Assembly: GCA_001662425.1 (NCBI GenBank)
Contig: BDDC01000707.1
Span: 1 to 47,230 of the forward strand
Reading direction: 5' to 3'
DNA: 47,230 nt
Origin: Chlamydomonas sphaeroides
Lineage: Eukaryota; Chlorophyta; Chlorophyceae; Chlamydomonadales; Chlamydomonadaceae
Shown: positions 44,501 through 47,230 of the stretch, one piece after another
How the letters are laid out: each line of letters opens with the position of its first letter
Numbering within the stretch: the first letter of the stretch is position 1
Translations under genes and position numbers: made by a program
Notes under the pieces: model-generated
Databases searched by the model: none
Told to the model about the DNA's origin: nothing
What the model saw: the letters and a program-made list of their open reading frames with translations, nothing else

Positions 44501-47230
44501 GTGAGGGGCCAGCCAGAGTTGCTCATGCTCTTCCTTCAGCGTCCCGCCCACTGGGTAGCGCAGACGGTAGCAGGCGGGCATCCTTGTCCCTCGTGGCCCT
44601 CCACATTGGCAAAAGTCAGAAGTGGAAAGTAAAAAGTCACAACGTCCCTGTCTGCTCCGCCAACCTCGTGTCGCGCCATCGCAGGGTGTGTACCGCGCCG
44701 CTGCGTCGCTCGGCGCTCAGCTCCCGCGGCTGCAGCACCAGCGCGGCAGCCAGTGTGTGCCCGGCAGCGTTTGCAGGTGCGCTTGCCGCCCCGGGTCATG
44801 AGTGTGTGTGTGTGTGTGTGTGCGCTCCCACATGCGACATGCGGCTGCGCCTCGCGGCAGTGGTGTGCCTCGCTAGCAGGGCGGCAGCTCGCAACGTGGC
44901 ATGCGCATGGCGTTGCCTCGCTGACTGGCGCGCTTGTTGCACCAAACCCTCTCCCCATCCCCACGCCTTGCCTTGAACATTGGCAGACCCAAAGTGCAGC
45001 CACGCGCGGTGCTGTCTAACGCCACCTAGCTCACCGCCGAACCTGGCGGCGCCGCTACTCACGGGGTCGTCTTCCCTCTTGACCCAACGCAGATACGCTC
45101 TACGCGCTCCACGTCAACAATGAGACAGCCGCCTGCCCAGCTTCCGTCGCCAGCTGCCCCACCGACCCCGCCACCGCATGCGGCCTGTACGCCAGCACCA
45201 CCGCTGCCGTCAGCGACGCCTGGCCCTGCGACCGCCTCTACAGCGCCAGCCGCCGCTGGGTACTCGTCATGCAGGCCGATGGAGAGCTGGCAATGTACCA
45301 GACCAGCGCTGGCGGCACAAGCCTGGGGGCCAAGGTCTGGTCGTCCGGCACCAGCGGCAGCGGCCCGGGCCGCAGCCTGGTCGTGCTGGCCAACGGCACG
45401 TGGGTGATCAACAACCCTGATGGCAGCCCGCCGACGGGGCCTGCTGACGTGGCGGTCGGAGTGGTGACGTCCGAGTTTGTAGGCGAGGGCAACGGCCCCT
45501 TCCGGCTGGCGGTGCTGGAGGAGGGCGTGGTCGCGCTGCTCAACAAGGACGGCCGCGAGGCGTGGAGCTCGAGAGGAGGTGCGTTGCGTGTTGGGCCCTA
45601 GCTAGTGCCCTGGTGCACTCGGGTGCACCCCTGACACTATGATGCACCACACATCCTGAACCGACCACCTGCCCATGCCGCTCTGACGCAGACTGCCCTC
45701 GTCCGGACGCCAGCTGGTGTAGCGGCTCCGGCTTCCTGACGCAGTCCCTGGACTGCGATGGCGACGGATTCCTGGTGGGGCCGGCAAAGACTGCAGAGCA
45801 GTCGTCAGCGAGCTGGCCGGTGTTCGATGGGCGATGTCATCTGACGGACACCCCTGGCGCCTGCCGCCCCATGTGCAGGACCACACGTGCCGGGGCCCCC
45901 GGGGTCAGCGTGGAGCAGTGCTCTCCACCCGCGGCTGCCAGCTCACGTACCCGGACGCCCCTGCCAGCTCCTGCCCAGCCGTTTTTGCTGGTGAGGTCGG
46001 CTAGCCTAGCGAAGCGTGCCGTAAAGACAAGAAGAAACCCCATCCCATCCATTCGCCCGGCTGCTCGCCCCCAGGCCTTGACTTCGACAATTTCGCTGCG
46101 CTCGACATTGTCGTGACCTGGGCCTTCGACAACCAGACCTTCTCCATCACCTCGGCCACACCCACCACACGCGGTGGCCGGCACAGCGGCGATGACTTGC
46201 TCGCCAAGCCCCTGGCCGCCGCGTCCGAGGAGGTGGTGTGGTCCTACGACCGGCCACTGCTGTCAGGGCCGGACCCCGCCACCTTCCACATCTGCGTCCG
46301 GGCCCGGAACACCACCGTGCGGCCGCTGCTGACGACCGCCACGGTCCGGGTCTACGAGGCAGGGCTGCCCCAGCTGTCGGCCACACTGCTGCCTGGCGTC
46401 ATCCCCAGCAGTGACGTGGAGTGCACCCCAACCACACCCGGGTACCTGGGCAAGTACGACTACGCCCTGCCGCCCTCGCCACCGCCGCTGCCGCCTAGCC
46501 CCGAGCCGCCCTCGCCGCAGCCACCAGTGCCTCCATCCCCATCCCCTCCTCCACCTCCTCCCAGCCCGCCGTCCCCCAAGCCACCAAGGCCGCCGCCACT
46601 ACCACCCAGCCCGAAGCCATCGCCGCGGCCGCCGCCCTCACCACCTCCCTTCCCGCCGTCACCCCCACCAAAGCCCCCATCGCCGACACCGCCATCGCCG
46701 CCCAGCCCAGAGCCGCCCAGCCCGCCGCCCAGCCCGCCGCCCAGCCCACCAGCCCCTCCCTCGCCTTCTCCGCCACCCTCTCCGAAGCCTCCATCGCCGC
46801 CCAAGCCCCCGCGCTCGCCGCCTCCCCTGCCGCCAGTACCTCCAAGGCCCCCACCAGCCCTCTCTCCCTCCCCCAACCCGCCGCCTCCGGGCATCCCGCC
46901 TCCAGCTCCCTCGCCGCCCCCGCCACCTCCGAACCCGCCACCAGCACCGCCTAGCCCGCAACCCGATCCTCCCATGGCACCTCCGCCGTTACCCCCATCC
47001 CCACCTCCTTCCCCTCCTTCGCCTCCCAATCCTCCCCCTCCTCCCAAGCCCCCGCTGCCACCCAAGCCACCGCCAAAGCCTCCGAGCCCTCCAAGGTCAC
47101 CCCCTCCGGCACCGCCCAAGCCTCCAGCGCCTCCTCCGTCTCCCCCAAGCCCACCCTCTCCGCCGCCACCCAGCCCGGAGTCATCCCCTCCCCCCTCGCC
47201 TCCCAAGCCGCCCAGCCCTCCGTCTCCTCC
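5404..47230 (+). CDS. Giant secreted subtilase with ricin-like, bulb-lectin, PAN and SUEL modules and HRGP stalk (3' partial)
   Basis: One continuous spliced reading frame of about 151 exons runs from the ATG at 5404 to the right edge without a stop. I chose this start because it is followed directly by a signal peptide. Phase was checked at each junction, and domain motifs split by introns rejoin correctly, for example D-L-V-A-P-G, D-P-C-P-G-I-F-K-W and Q-D-D-G. Only 28438-29284 has uncertain exon ends. The order is signal peptide, propeptide region, S8 protease, ricin-B-like repeats, alternating A and B modules with PAN, SUEL and beta-sandwich inserts, globular domain, Pro-rich stalk. Expected role (inference): a matrix-bound, carbohydrate-targeted protease. 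It could have been annotated as several genes, but I found no stop, start or spacer inside it that supports a split. Exon coordinates are given in the segment entries below. Confidence 0.8.
5675..7087 (+). other. N-terminal propeptide-like region of the subtilase
   Basis: Exons 5675-5805, 5973-6150, 6287-6749 and 6919-7087 encode roughly residues 58-370. The second and third exons contain a segment running from SLHDIDDNSLKRLYL to GGAADVGRAV and on to PELKLSPDL. It has the alternating hydrophobic pattern and position of the inhibitor-like prodomain found before KP43-type and related S8 proteases. The longer fourth exon has no motif I recognise; it is acidic, Leu-rich and probably helical. The assignment as propeptide rests on position and pattern only. 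Confidence 0.6.
7430..8040 (+). repeat. Degenerate GC-rich minisatellite in the intron before the catalytic-Asp exon
   Basis: The 873-nt intron 7366-8238 is mostly an imperfect tandem array built on a unit like GAGCCCAGGGGC. The most regular part is near 7968-8010 (GAGCCCTGGGGCAA repeats). Several frames stay open through it because the repeats have few stops, and these should not be called genes. The flanking exons end and start in phase 0 and the splice sites are normal. Confidence 0.8.
10047..10436 (+). other. PA-type insert in the subtilase domain
   Basis: Exons 10047-10103 and 10188-10436 lie between the oxyanion-Asn part and the Ser part of the protease. They carry GRIVLVNTSATSCTF and SSGAAGALFIAS, the pattern of a protease-associated (PA) domain: a core strand, then a Cys, then a GA-rich strand before the chain returns to the catalytic fold. 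PA inserts in S8 enzymes commonly affect substrate access or oligomerisation; here that role is inferred from family knowledge only. Confidence 0.65.
13726..15537 (+). other. Ricin-B-like (beta-trefoil) carbohydrate-binding region
   Basis: Exons 13726-13777, 13925-14072, 14147-14287, 14394-14541, 14614-14762, 14840-15002 and 15107-15537 encode about residues 1062-1472. Repeated units share the ricin-B form of an aromatic/Cys strand, a Gly-rich turn, a Cys-containing strand and a Q-x-F/Y-like end. Examples are GLCWSVDG to VLTGCTDLPHMQFF, SMCVAVGSG to LKACSATDESVRFY, GRCLTYSG to LLPCNGSTLQQAY and RICLEAP to MATCDALAPAQ. At least six units are visible, so one divergent trefoil or two are possible. 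The region follows the protease directly and would begin its sugar-binding part. The canonical QxW is degenerate throughout, so active binding is uncertain. Confidence 0.65.
15656..16244 (+). other. Type A bulb-lectin-like module A1
   Basis: Exons 15656-15783 and 15896-16244. The first type A module: header SAPCPTSMDTC with VRCGLYP, then CNKLYS, HRDGMLALH, VLWS, NGPFTLAV and GTEAWTS. Type A matches the B_lectin (D-mannose-binding bulb lectin) fold with three similar beta sub-repeats, preceded by a Cys-rich header I do not recognise from other families. The mannose motif QxDxNxVxY is replaced by HRDGMLALH, so this copy has probably lost or changed specificity. It enters and leaves in phase 1. 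Confidence 0.75.
16384..16991 (+). other. Type A module A2
   Basis: Exons 16384-16648 and 16786-16991. Header CQPSIPNC to SSCGLYS, then WGCDTLYSPSR, a weakened LPSGNACLVW in place of DGxLxLY, GGWELRTPSG, QPYRFVV and GREAWST. Both ends are phase 1. It sits directly against A1 with no B module between, one of three places where A modules are adjacent. Confidence 0.75.
17218..17695 (+). other. Type B six-cysteine module B1
   Basis: Exons 17218-17296 and 17589-17695. The first type B module: CPPPDASWC, QCDSD, a Cys pair at the junction, NCSLLAADTG and APAALCPGQF. Six cysteines in fixed spacing suggest three disulfides in a domain of about 60 residues. I cannot assign this module to a known family. 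It is always followed by an A module, another B module or an inserted domain, and its borders are phase 1. Confidence 0.65.
17785..18690 (+). other. Type A module A3
   Basis: Exons 17785-18094, 18201-18251, 18410-18471 and 18613-18690. Header LTCPSTVTSC to GCGLYAS, then DWPCNRIVS, LRDGRLVLY, TPVWAH, DGSWQLVGSDG, SAPYTLR and TDSGQLVLRNTRG. The usual E-A-W-S end is replaced by QDVSVF. The third sub-repeat is broken into three small exons, whereas A15 is a single exon. Confidence 0.75.
18809..19417 (+). other. Type A module A4
   Basis: Exons 18809-19010, 19095-19155 and 19262-19417. Landmarks: NCATAAIFC, SRCGLHP, VCDRLWSPSR, LRPTGVLDI, NAPFTLRL and RDRLGRV. The exon 19262-19417 would run unspliced into a TGA at 19439, but a GTGAGC donor after RLGRV joins in phase 0 to the type B exon at 19652. 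The apparent stop is therefore intronic. Confidence 0.7.
19652..20323 (+). other. Type B module B2
   Basis: Exons 19652-19731, 19926-19969 and 20181-20323. Landmarks: PTCSRPAGWC, a split Cys codon joining to DGDATLDLACED, then YRAAIMSSRGC, TGWPLG and GACPP. The end of the last exon (LFALTVSATGC) already belongs to the header of the next A module, so the B/A border here lies inside an exon. Confidence 0.65.
20442..21545 (+). other. Type A module A5
   Basis: Exons 20442-20541, 20658-20707, 20844-20980, 21244-21376 and 21491-21545, with the header starting in exon 20181-20323. Landmarks: TACPAPGIVRCALYAS, CNRLYSSS, HRNGVLAVY (motif split between two exons), AIWHS, GEWVFSNSNG, NAPFTLSL and GITVWSSEG. 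It exits in phase 1 into the PAN-like module. Confidence 0.75.
21837..22345 (+). other. PAN/Apple-like module 1
   Basis: Exons 21837-21872, 22005-22101 and 22257-22345. The joined product has NTDYGAGGGEFRTV, then NALTCCGHCSATPGCFGWVF and NGDCYLKREFA. This is the PAN/Apple pattern: paired CC followed by CxxC, a C-x-G/A-W-x-F strand and C-Y-L-K at the end. Such domains bind protein or carbohydrate ligands. The first exon (36 nt) is supported by phase and by the NTDY motif but remains the least certain part. Confidence 0.65.
22469..23148 (+). other. PAN/Apple-like module 2
   Basis: Exons 22469-22646 and 23051-23148. Landmarks: CAVLPGYRLLPSMDSAFD, VYQLATACSERIDCVGFNT, and after splicing NGWMKSAVPALY, then PCQGLYV. 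The GFNT-NG-W-x-K end is the version of the PAN ending common in green-algal extracellular proteins. It differs enough from module 1 that a separate origin is likely. The intron between its two exons is 404 nt. Confidence 0.6.
23424..24163 (+). other. SUEL-type galactose/rhamnose-binding lectin domain
   Basis: Exons 23424-23487, 23560-23747, 23939-23964 and 24120-24163, about residues 2571-2678. After splicing it shows the complete Gal_Lectin pattern: LQCPPGQRIT, HHAFYGRNN, TCAAMNSV, CLGLQRCELYGHNVVG, DPCPGIFKW and LFVTFECD. YGR, the DPCPG loop and the final Y/F-E-C are the diagnostic sites of sea-urchin-egg-lectin-type domains that bind galactose or rhamnose. Without splicing out 23488-23559 the YGR motif would be separated by 25 foreign residues. 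All the expected cysteines appear present, so this is the copy in the array most likely to bind sugar. Confidence 0.85.
24260..25738 (+). other. Type A module A6
   Basis: Exons 24260-24291, 24449-24616, 24964-25064, 25250-25423 and 25711-25738. Landmarks: SCDPATPHVC, PRCGLYP, DWPCDRIWSPQR, LRSNGQLVV, a run of seven Thr codons (25024-25055), GEWRVATFTSG, GPFRMLLDNTG and QVAWTD. The DGxLxLY strand is replaced by NGQLVVEN, and the Thr run may be an O-glycosylated spacer. Confidence 0.7.
25885..26451 (+). other. Type B module B3, with a GC-AG intron
   Basis: Exons 25885-25927, 26029-26056, 26164-26187 and 26337-26451. Landmarks: LTCPTRVWC, NIDCDG, GTLDRVCE, NRGVLRS, DCSSAYTGGWP and NLCPAIF. The module is cut into four exons, three of them 24-43 nt. 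The intron 25928-26028 starts with GCAAGT rather than GT; only this donor keeps the frame and rebuilds the module. Confidence 0.65.
26662..27961 (+). other. Type A module A7
   Basis: Exons 26662-26788, 27026-27084, 27206-27323, 27612-27752 and 27906-27961. Landmarks: SCPQRVAAC, SARCALWP, WPCNRIWSIGR, MMHRDGTLATYQ (joined across an intron), RIWTPG, NGPFKLTV and TVIWSSA. It is followed directly by another A module, without a B module between. Confidence 0.7.
28128..29247 (+). other. Type A module A8, divergent, exon ends partly uncertain
   Basis: Exons 28128-28230 and 28362-28437 are firm (ANCRRAAGPC, FPRCLMAE, GCTELVPS). The next exons are my best fit: about 28565-28713 (NGRMHGLLSAQYG, AVWAA), 28805-28819, about 28949-29001 (GSWEYWRSYPGG) and about 29122-29247 (SSYMLYDTGGVVWL). 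The order of lectin landmarks is right, but at least two donors are ambiguous. A sequence change or real decay in this copy cannot be excluded. Confidence 0.45.
29285..30042 (+). other. Half type A module A9, with a GC-AG intron and a 20-nt exon
   Basis: Exons 29285-29368, 29474-29504, 29651-29684, 29874-29914 and 30023-30042. Only the C-terminal part of a lectin module is present: a sub-repeat ending SYNSGTSLPG, then NGPYRMTLE, VPELAIYNRNN and TWTNNN. No CGLY header or WPCDRLYS is seen, so this is a truncated unit fused behind A8. The intron 29505-29650 begins GCAAGG, and NGPYR-MTLE is rebuilt only with that donor. Confidence 0.6.
30146..30967 (+). other. Type B module B4, split into five exons
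   Basis: Exons 30146-30185, 30323-30368, 30416-30441, 30701-30785 and 30943-30967. Landmarks: ACTIGTWC, WDCDGD, NTLDW, GIGAVLSTKSC, STGWPSG and VLCPSFKG. The Cys expected in the ICE position is missing; the small exon 30416-30441 supplies LTWAPAAT there instead. This leaves an odd number of cysteines in the module. Confidence 0.6.
31112..32675 (+). other. Ligand-binding-type beta-sandwich domain
   Basis: Exons 31112-31207, 31343-31422, 31786-31812, 31911-31991, 32335-32353 and 32574-32675, about residues 3400-3535. Joined landmarks: YIWIHVHFLWDFSLP, FAMTVSITAKADD, GEVYMDDVWVG, WDTTTPATHQVPIQPGYH, VLKIRARNTG and GPAGVIATMYRG. The run A-D-D, E-V-Y-x-D-x-V, a baseline of P-G-x-H-V-L and N-x-G-G-P-A-G is the pattern of galactose-binding-like beta-sandwiches found beside glycosidases and adhesins. 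It is the only copy in the array. The exon 32335-32353 is just 19 nt, but it restores the phase and the motif exactly. Confidence 0.65.
32000..32031 (+). repeat. GGGC simple repeat in an intron
   Basis: A run of about seven GGGC units in the intron 31992-32334. A similar shorter run lies at 36713-36731. Both are intronic and have no effect on frame. Confidence 0.85.
32827..34446 (+). other. Type A module A10, fragmented into eight exons
   Basis: Exons 32827-32936, 33072-33095, 33318-33344, 33514-33523, 33787-33856, 33950-34008, 34142-34259 and 34384-34446. Landmarks: ATCPATGPAAC, SNCGLYGGS, VCGQIRS, NGRYTLNM, then QDDG from a 10-nt exon joining NLCLY, LLRNDGTW, NAPYTMIVTNDG and PAWATR. QDDGNLCLY is close to the mannose motif QxDxNxVxY, with Cys for Val. 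This copy has the highest intron density of the array. Confidence 0.75.
33042..33060 (+). repeat. CTG/TGC triplet repeat in an intron
   Basis: About six tandem TGC units, 12-30 nt before the acceptor of the 24-nt exon 33072-33095. It is intronic, but lies where the polypyrimidine tract would be, so length changes could affect recognition of that small exon. Confidence 0.85.
34765..34967 (+). other. Type B module B5, nearly whole in one exon
   Basis: Its first Cys (TSCGR) comes from the end of exon 34384-34446. The single exon gives NWCASKGG, ECGDGG, FDFICTKN, RAVMLSSRGC, MTGWPNAPAAMC and AAYLTG. The expected D before the third Cys is E and the following D is G. It leaves in phase 1. Confidence 0.8.
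35175..36901 (+). other. Type A module A11, with the intact QxDxNxVxY mannose motif
   Basis: Exons 35175-35307, 35444-35469, 35691-35742, 35890-36010, 36149-36180, 36598-36708 and 36855-36901. Landmarks: LCLASIASC, NCGLYAT, NCNRLYSA, VAQGDSNLVIYR, AIWAHG, NAPFKLVLSDEG, LYNR and YGQVVWT. QGDSNLVIY satisfies the bulb-lectin mannose-site consensus at every position, the only exact match I found in the array. This is the module most likely to have kept classical mannose binding. Confidence 0.8.
36455..36530 (+). repeat. 10-bp tandem repeat (GAGAGTGCAT) in an intron
   Basis: Seven consecutive copies of GAGAGTGCAT or GAGAGTGCAC, one with GAAAG, lie in the 417-nt intron 36181-36597. They differ at one or two positions only, so the array is probably young and may vary in length between strains. 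Confidence 0.9.
37007..38012 (+). other. Type B modules B6 and B7, fused inside one exon
   Basis: Exons 37007-37072, 37224-37497, 37614-37631, 37725-37769 and 37933-38012. B6: CVPATPASWC, VDCGNGG, IDVICDS, a longer and altered middle, then STCAEAPGG and SSCPSGF. B7: TCDKPAWFC, ADCDGD, DLICYDS, RRGVILSSRGC, TGWPWAPAALC. The 274-nt exon 37224-37497 carries the B6/B7 border with no intron there, so the ancestral phase-1 intron was lost or the duplication was not intron-mediated. The exon 37614-37631 is only 18 nt. Confidence 0.7.
38232..39705 (+). other. Type A module A12
   Basis: Exons 38232-38268, 38510-38630, 38921-39000, 39179-39296 and 39468-39705. Landmarks: YALTIGPSA, ICPAPGGLPSACGLYY, CGELYSPGR, LLRQHNDDKLVAY, VWRYAFPAG, SMKLLRSGAFL, NGPHRMFIRENG and EVAWSN. 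The DG turn is widened to HNDD. An extra Lys/Leu/Arg-rich strand occurs before the third sub-repeat. Confidence 0.7.
39901..40502 (+). other. Type B module B8
   Basis: Exons 39901-39973, 40100-40153, 40311-40370 and 40477-40502. Landmarks: PCAVTDTTWC, ADCDGDRT, DVICRMPDGRRAAV, PCSSAPALTGWPIAPA and VCPDYF. The block encoding MPDGRRAA is almost identical in DNA to that of B11 (42889-42911). Confidence 0.7.
40623..41239 (+). other. Type B module B9
   Basis: Exons 40623-40690, 40826-40887 and 41160-41239. Landmarks: VCPVATLNYVC (the W of WC replaced by V), MDCGDGG, LDWVCYDN, SRWAVTSS, GSCSTAATTTG, APASVCPAVF. It follows B8 directly, so two B modules are adjacent. Confidence 0.7.
41452..42299 (+). 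other. Type A module A13 running into B10
   Basis: Exons 41452-41593, 41704-41961 and 42136-42299. Landmarks: CDAATDCLPMASGCPAPGSMPCG, CGLYPGP, TCDRLAS, LQRDGQLALYQ, LWTAGAP, RRDGSWVLT, NGPFRMIIRDEG and GQEAWSS. The last exon continues without an intron into TCSPPPSVQWC, the first two cysteines of B10, so the A/B border lies inside an exon. Confidence 0.8.
42414..42669 (+). other. Type B module B10 (remainder)
   Basis: Exons 42414-42504 and 42587-42669, with the first two cysteines from the preceding exon. Landmarks: RRVDCDNDRTFDLICED, GLRGAVLSS, LGCSTDP, TGWPGAVASLCPAFFQDG. All six cysteines are present and the spacing is close to the type B average. Confidence 0.8.
42791..43156 (+). other. 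Type B module B11
   Basis: Exons 42791-42917 and 43074-43156. Landmarks: VCTRPPSSWC, ECDQEG, DFTCEMPDGRRAALL, RQCSQAAELTGWPYAPGHMC and RFTDG. It is adjacent to B10 and carries the MPDGRRAA block shared with B8. Confidence 0.8.
43291..43886 (+). other. Type A module A14, two exons
   Basis: Exons 43291-43424 and 43529-43886. Landmarks: RCDASVSSSCPRLGSSSCALYAN, TTWP then CDRVYARS, LTMTFSGVLELTY in place of DGxLxLY, AWSSGS, VEDGTWQLM, SNAPYRLVV and GQEAWST. The Asp of the DG turn is missing. The module is phase 1 on both sides. Confidence 0.85.
43895..43926. repeat. AT-rich imperfect palindrome in an intron
   Basis: A run of TTAATATTATATTC and TATATTATCATATTATG lies just after the donor of exon 43529-43886, inside an otherwise GC-rich intron. 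It could fold into a weak hairpin. I see no gene or element boundary there. Confidence 0.5.
44071..44268 (+). other. Type B module B12, complete in one exon
   Basis: A single 198-nt phase 1-1 exon encodes the whole module: ACPAPASWC, VDCDGSGG, YDRICVETATGRRGAVLSS, AGCGGVQGWPWAPASLCPAEF and PDG. Because its length is divisible by three and its borders are phase 1, it is a self-contained shuffling unit and the clearest type specimen for module B. Confidence 0.9.
44419..44776 (+). other. Type B module B13
   Basis: Exons 44419-44500 and 44685-44776. Landmarks: ACAKPDASWC, RDCDAS, LDWVC, RRSALSSRGC, STSAAASVCPAAF. The TGWPxAP stretch is shortened, so the C-terminal loop is smaller than in B12. 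Confidence 0.75.
44801..44822 (+). repeat. TG dinucleotide microsatellite in an intron
   Basis: About ten tandem TG units in the intron 44777-45092, just downstream of the B13 exon. Likely length-polymorphic; no coding effect. Confidence 0.9.
45093..45578 (+). other. Type A module A15, complete in one exon
   Basis: A single 486-nt phase 1-1 exon holds the full type A module, so it defines the module's limits. Header LYALHVNN, ACPASVASC, TACGLYAS; then WPCDRLYSASR, MQADGELAMYQ, KVWSSGTSG, LANGTWVIN, NGPFRLAV, LLNKDGREAWSS. QADGELAMY matches the mannose motif at Q, D and Y only. The same module in A10 is spread over eight exons. Confidence 0.92.
45692..45990 (+). other. Type B module B14, last of the array
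   Basis: Exons 45692-45774 and 45879-45990. Landmarks: DCPRPDASWC, LDCDGDG, then DHTCRGPRGQRGAVLSTRGC, TYPDAPASSCPAVF. It closes the alternating array and leaves in phase 1 into the C-terminal globular domain. Confidence 0.8.
46074..46469 (+). other. C-terminal globular domain before the stalk
   Basis: About 130 residues at the start of the last exon seen. Landmarks: LDIVVTWAFDNQTFS, RHSGDDLLAKPLAA, VVWSYDRPLLSGPDPATFHICVRA, TATVRVYEAG and VECTPTTPGYLGKYDY. The alternating strands suggest a beta-sandwich. I do not recognise the family; globular domains often flank the HRGP stalk in volvocine matrix proteins, but the pherophorin Cys pattern is not visible. Confidence 0.6.
46470..47230 (+). 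other. Hydroxyproline-rich (PPSPP) stalk, open at the window edge
   Basis: At least 253 residues, almost all Pro with Ser, Lys, Ala and Glu, in PPSPP, PPKPP, PSPKPPS and PPPP patterns, continuing past the right edge. Such tracts are hydroxylated and arabino/galactosylated in algae and form rigid polyproline-II rods. The opposite strand reads as a long Gly-rich frame (46460-47206), a shadow of the Pro codons. By analogy with the gene at 1-608, a membrane helix may follow beyond the window. Confidence 0.9.

Noticed and set aside
46460..47206. Long Gly-rich open frame on the - strand
   Set aside because: It is the reverse complement of the Pro-rich stalk codons (CCN read as GGN). The + strand frame is supported by the upstream exon phase and the globular domain.

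Overview
The window looks like nuclear DNA of a volvocine green alga (Chlamydomonadales: Chlamydomonas, Gonium or a relative). The evidence is very high GC, dense short GT-AG introns, long Ser-Pro/Pro-Pro hydroxyproline-rich (HRGP) tracts, and an interstitial TTTTAGGG/TTTAGGG repeat. Everything I can support as coding lies on the + strand. I see no RNA genes, transposase, CRISPR array or bacterial-style operon.

Layout. (1) 1-608 is the 3' end of one gene: a Pro-rich stalk, one transmembrane helix and a short tail. (2) 609-5403 is a gene-poor spacer with two families of diverged local repeats and a short interstitial telomere-like tract in an AT-rich island. (3) 5404-47230 reads as one giant gene that leaves the window still open. 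I followed it through about 151 exons (about 17 kb of coding sequence, roughly 5,650 residues so far). Splice sites and reading-frame phase agree at nearly every junction; the clear exception is 28438-29284, where boundaries are approximate.

Protein order: signal peptide; propeptide-like region; subtilase (S8) catalytic domain with Asp, His, oxyanion Asn and Ser all visible and a PA-type insert; ricin-B-like beta-trefoil repeats; then a long alternating array of two module types. Type A is a bulb-lectin (B_lectin)-like module. It opens with a Cys-rich header ending in CGLY, followed by W-P-C-D-R-L-Y-S and D-G-x-L-x-L-Y, and ends near N-G/A-P-F and E-A-W-S. Type B is a small six-cysteine module whose landmarks are WC, DCD, (I/V)C, GRR(G/A)A(V/L)LS, GC, TGWPxAPAxLCP and F-x-D-G. 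I count about 15 A and 14 B modules. Set into the array are two PAN/Apple-like modules, a SUEL-type galactose/rhamnose-binding lectin and a ligand-binding-type beta-sandwich. After the array come a globular domain and a PPSPP-type stalk.

How it works together (inference): a secreted protease carrying dozens of carbohydrate-binding modules on an HRGP stalk suits an enzyme tethered to the cell wall or extracellular matrix, for example in wall remodelling, hatching or mating. The upstream gene ends in the same kind of stalk plus a membrane helix, so the two may be tandem paralogues; the giant gene's own C-terminus lies beyond the window. Module borders fall almost always at phase-1 introns, the classic signature of exon shuffling and module duplication.
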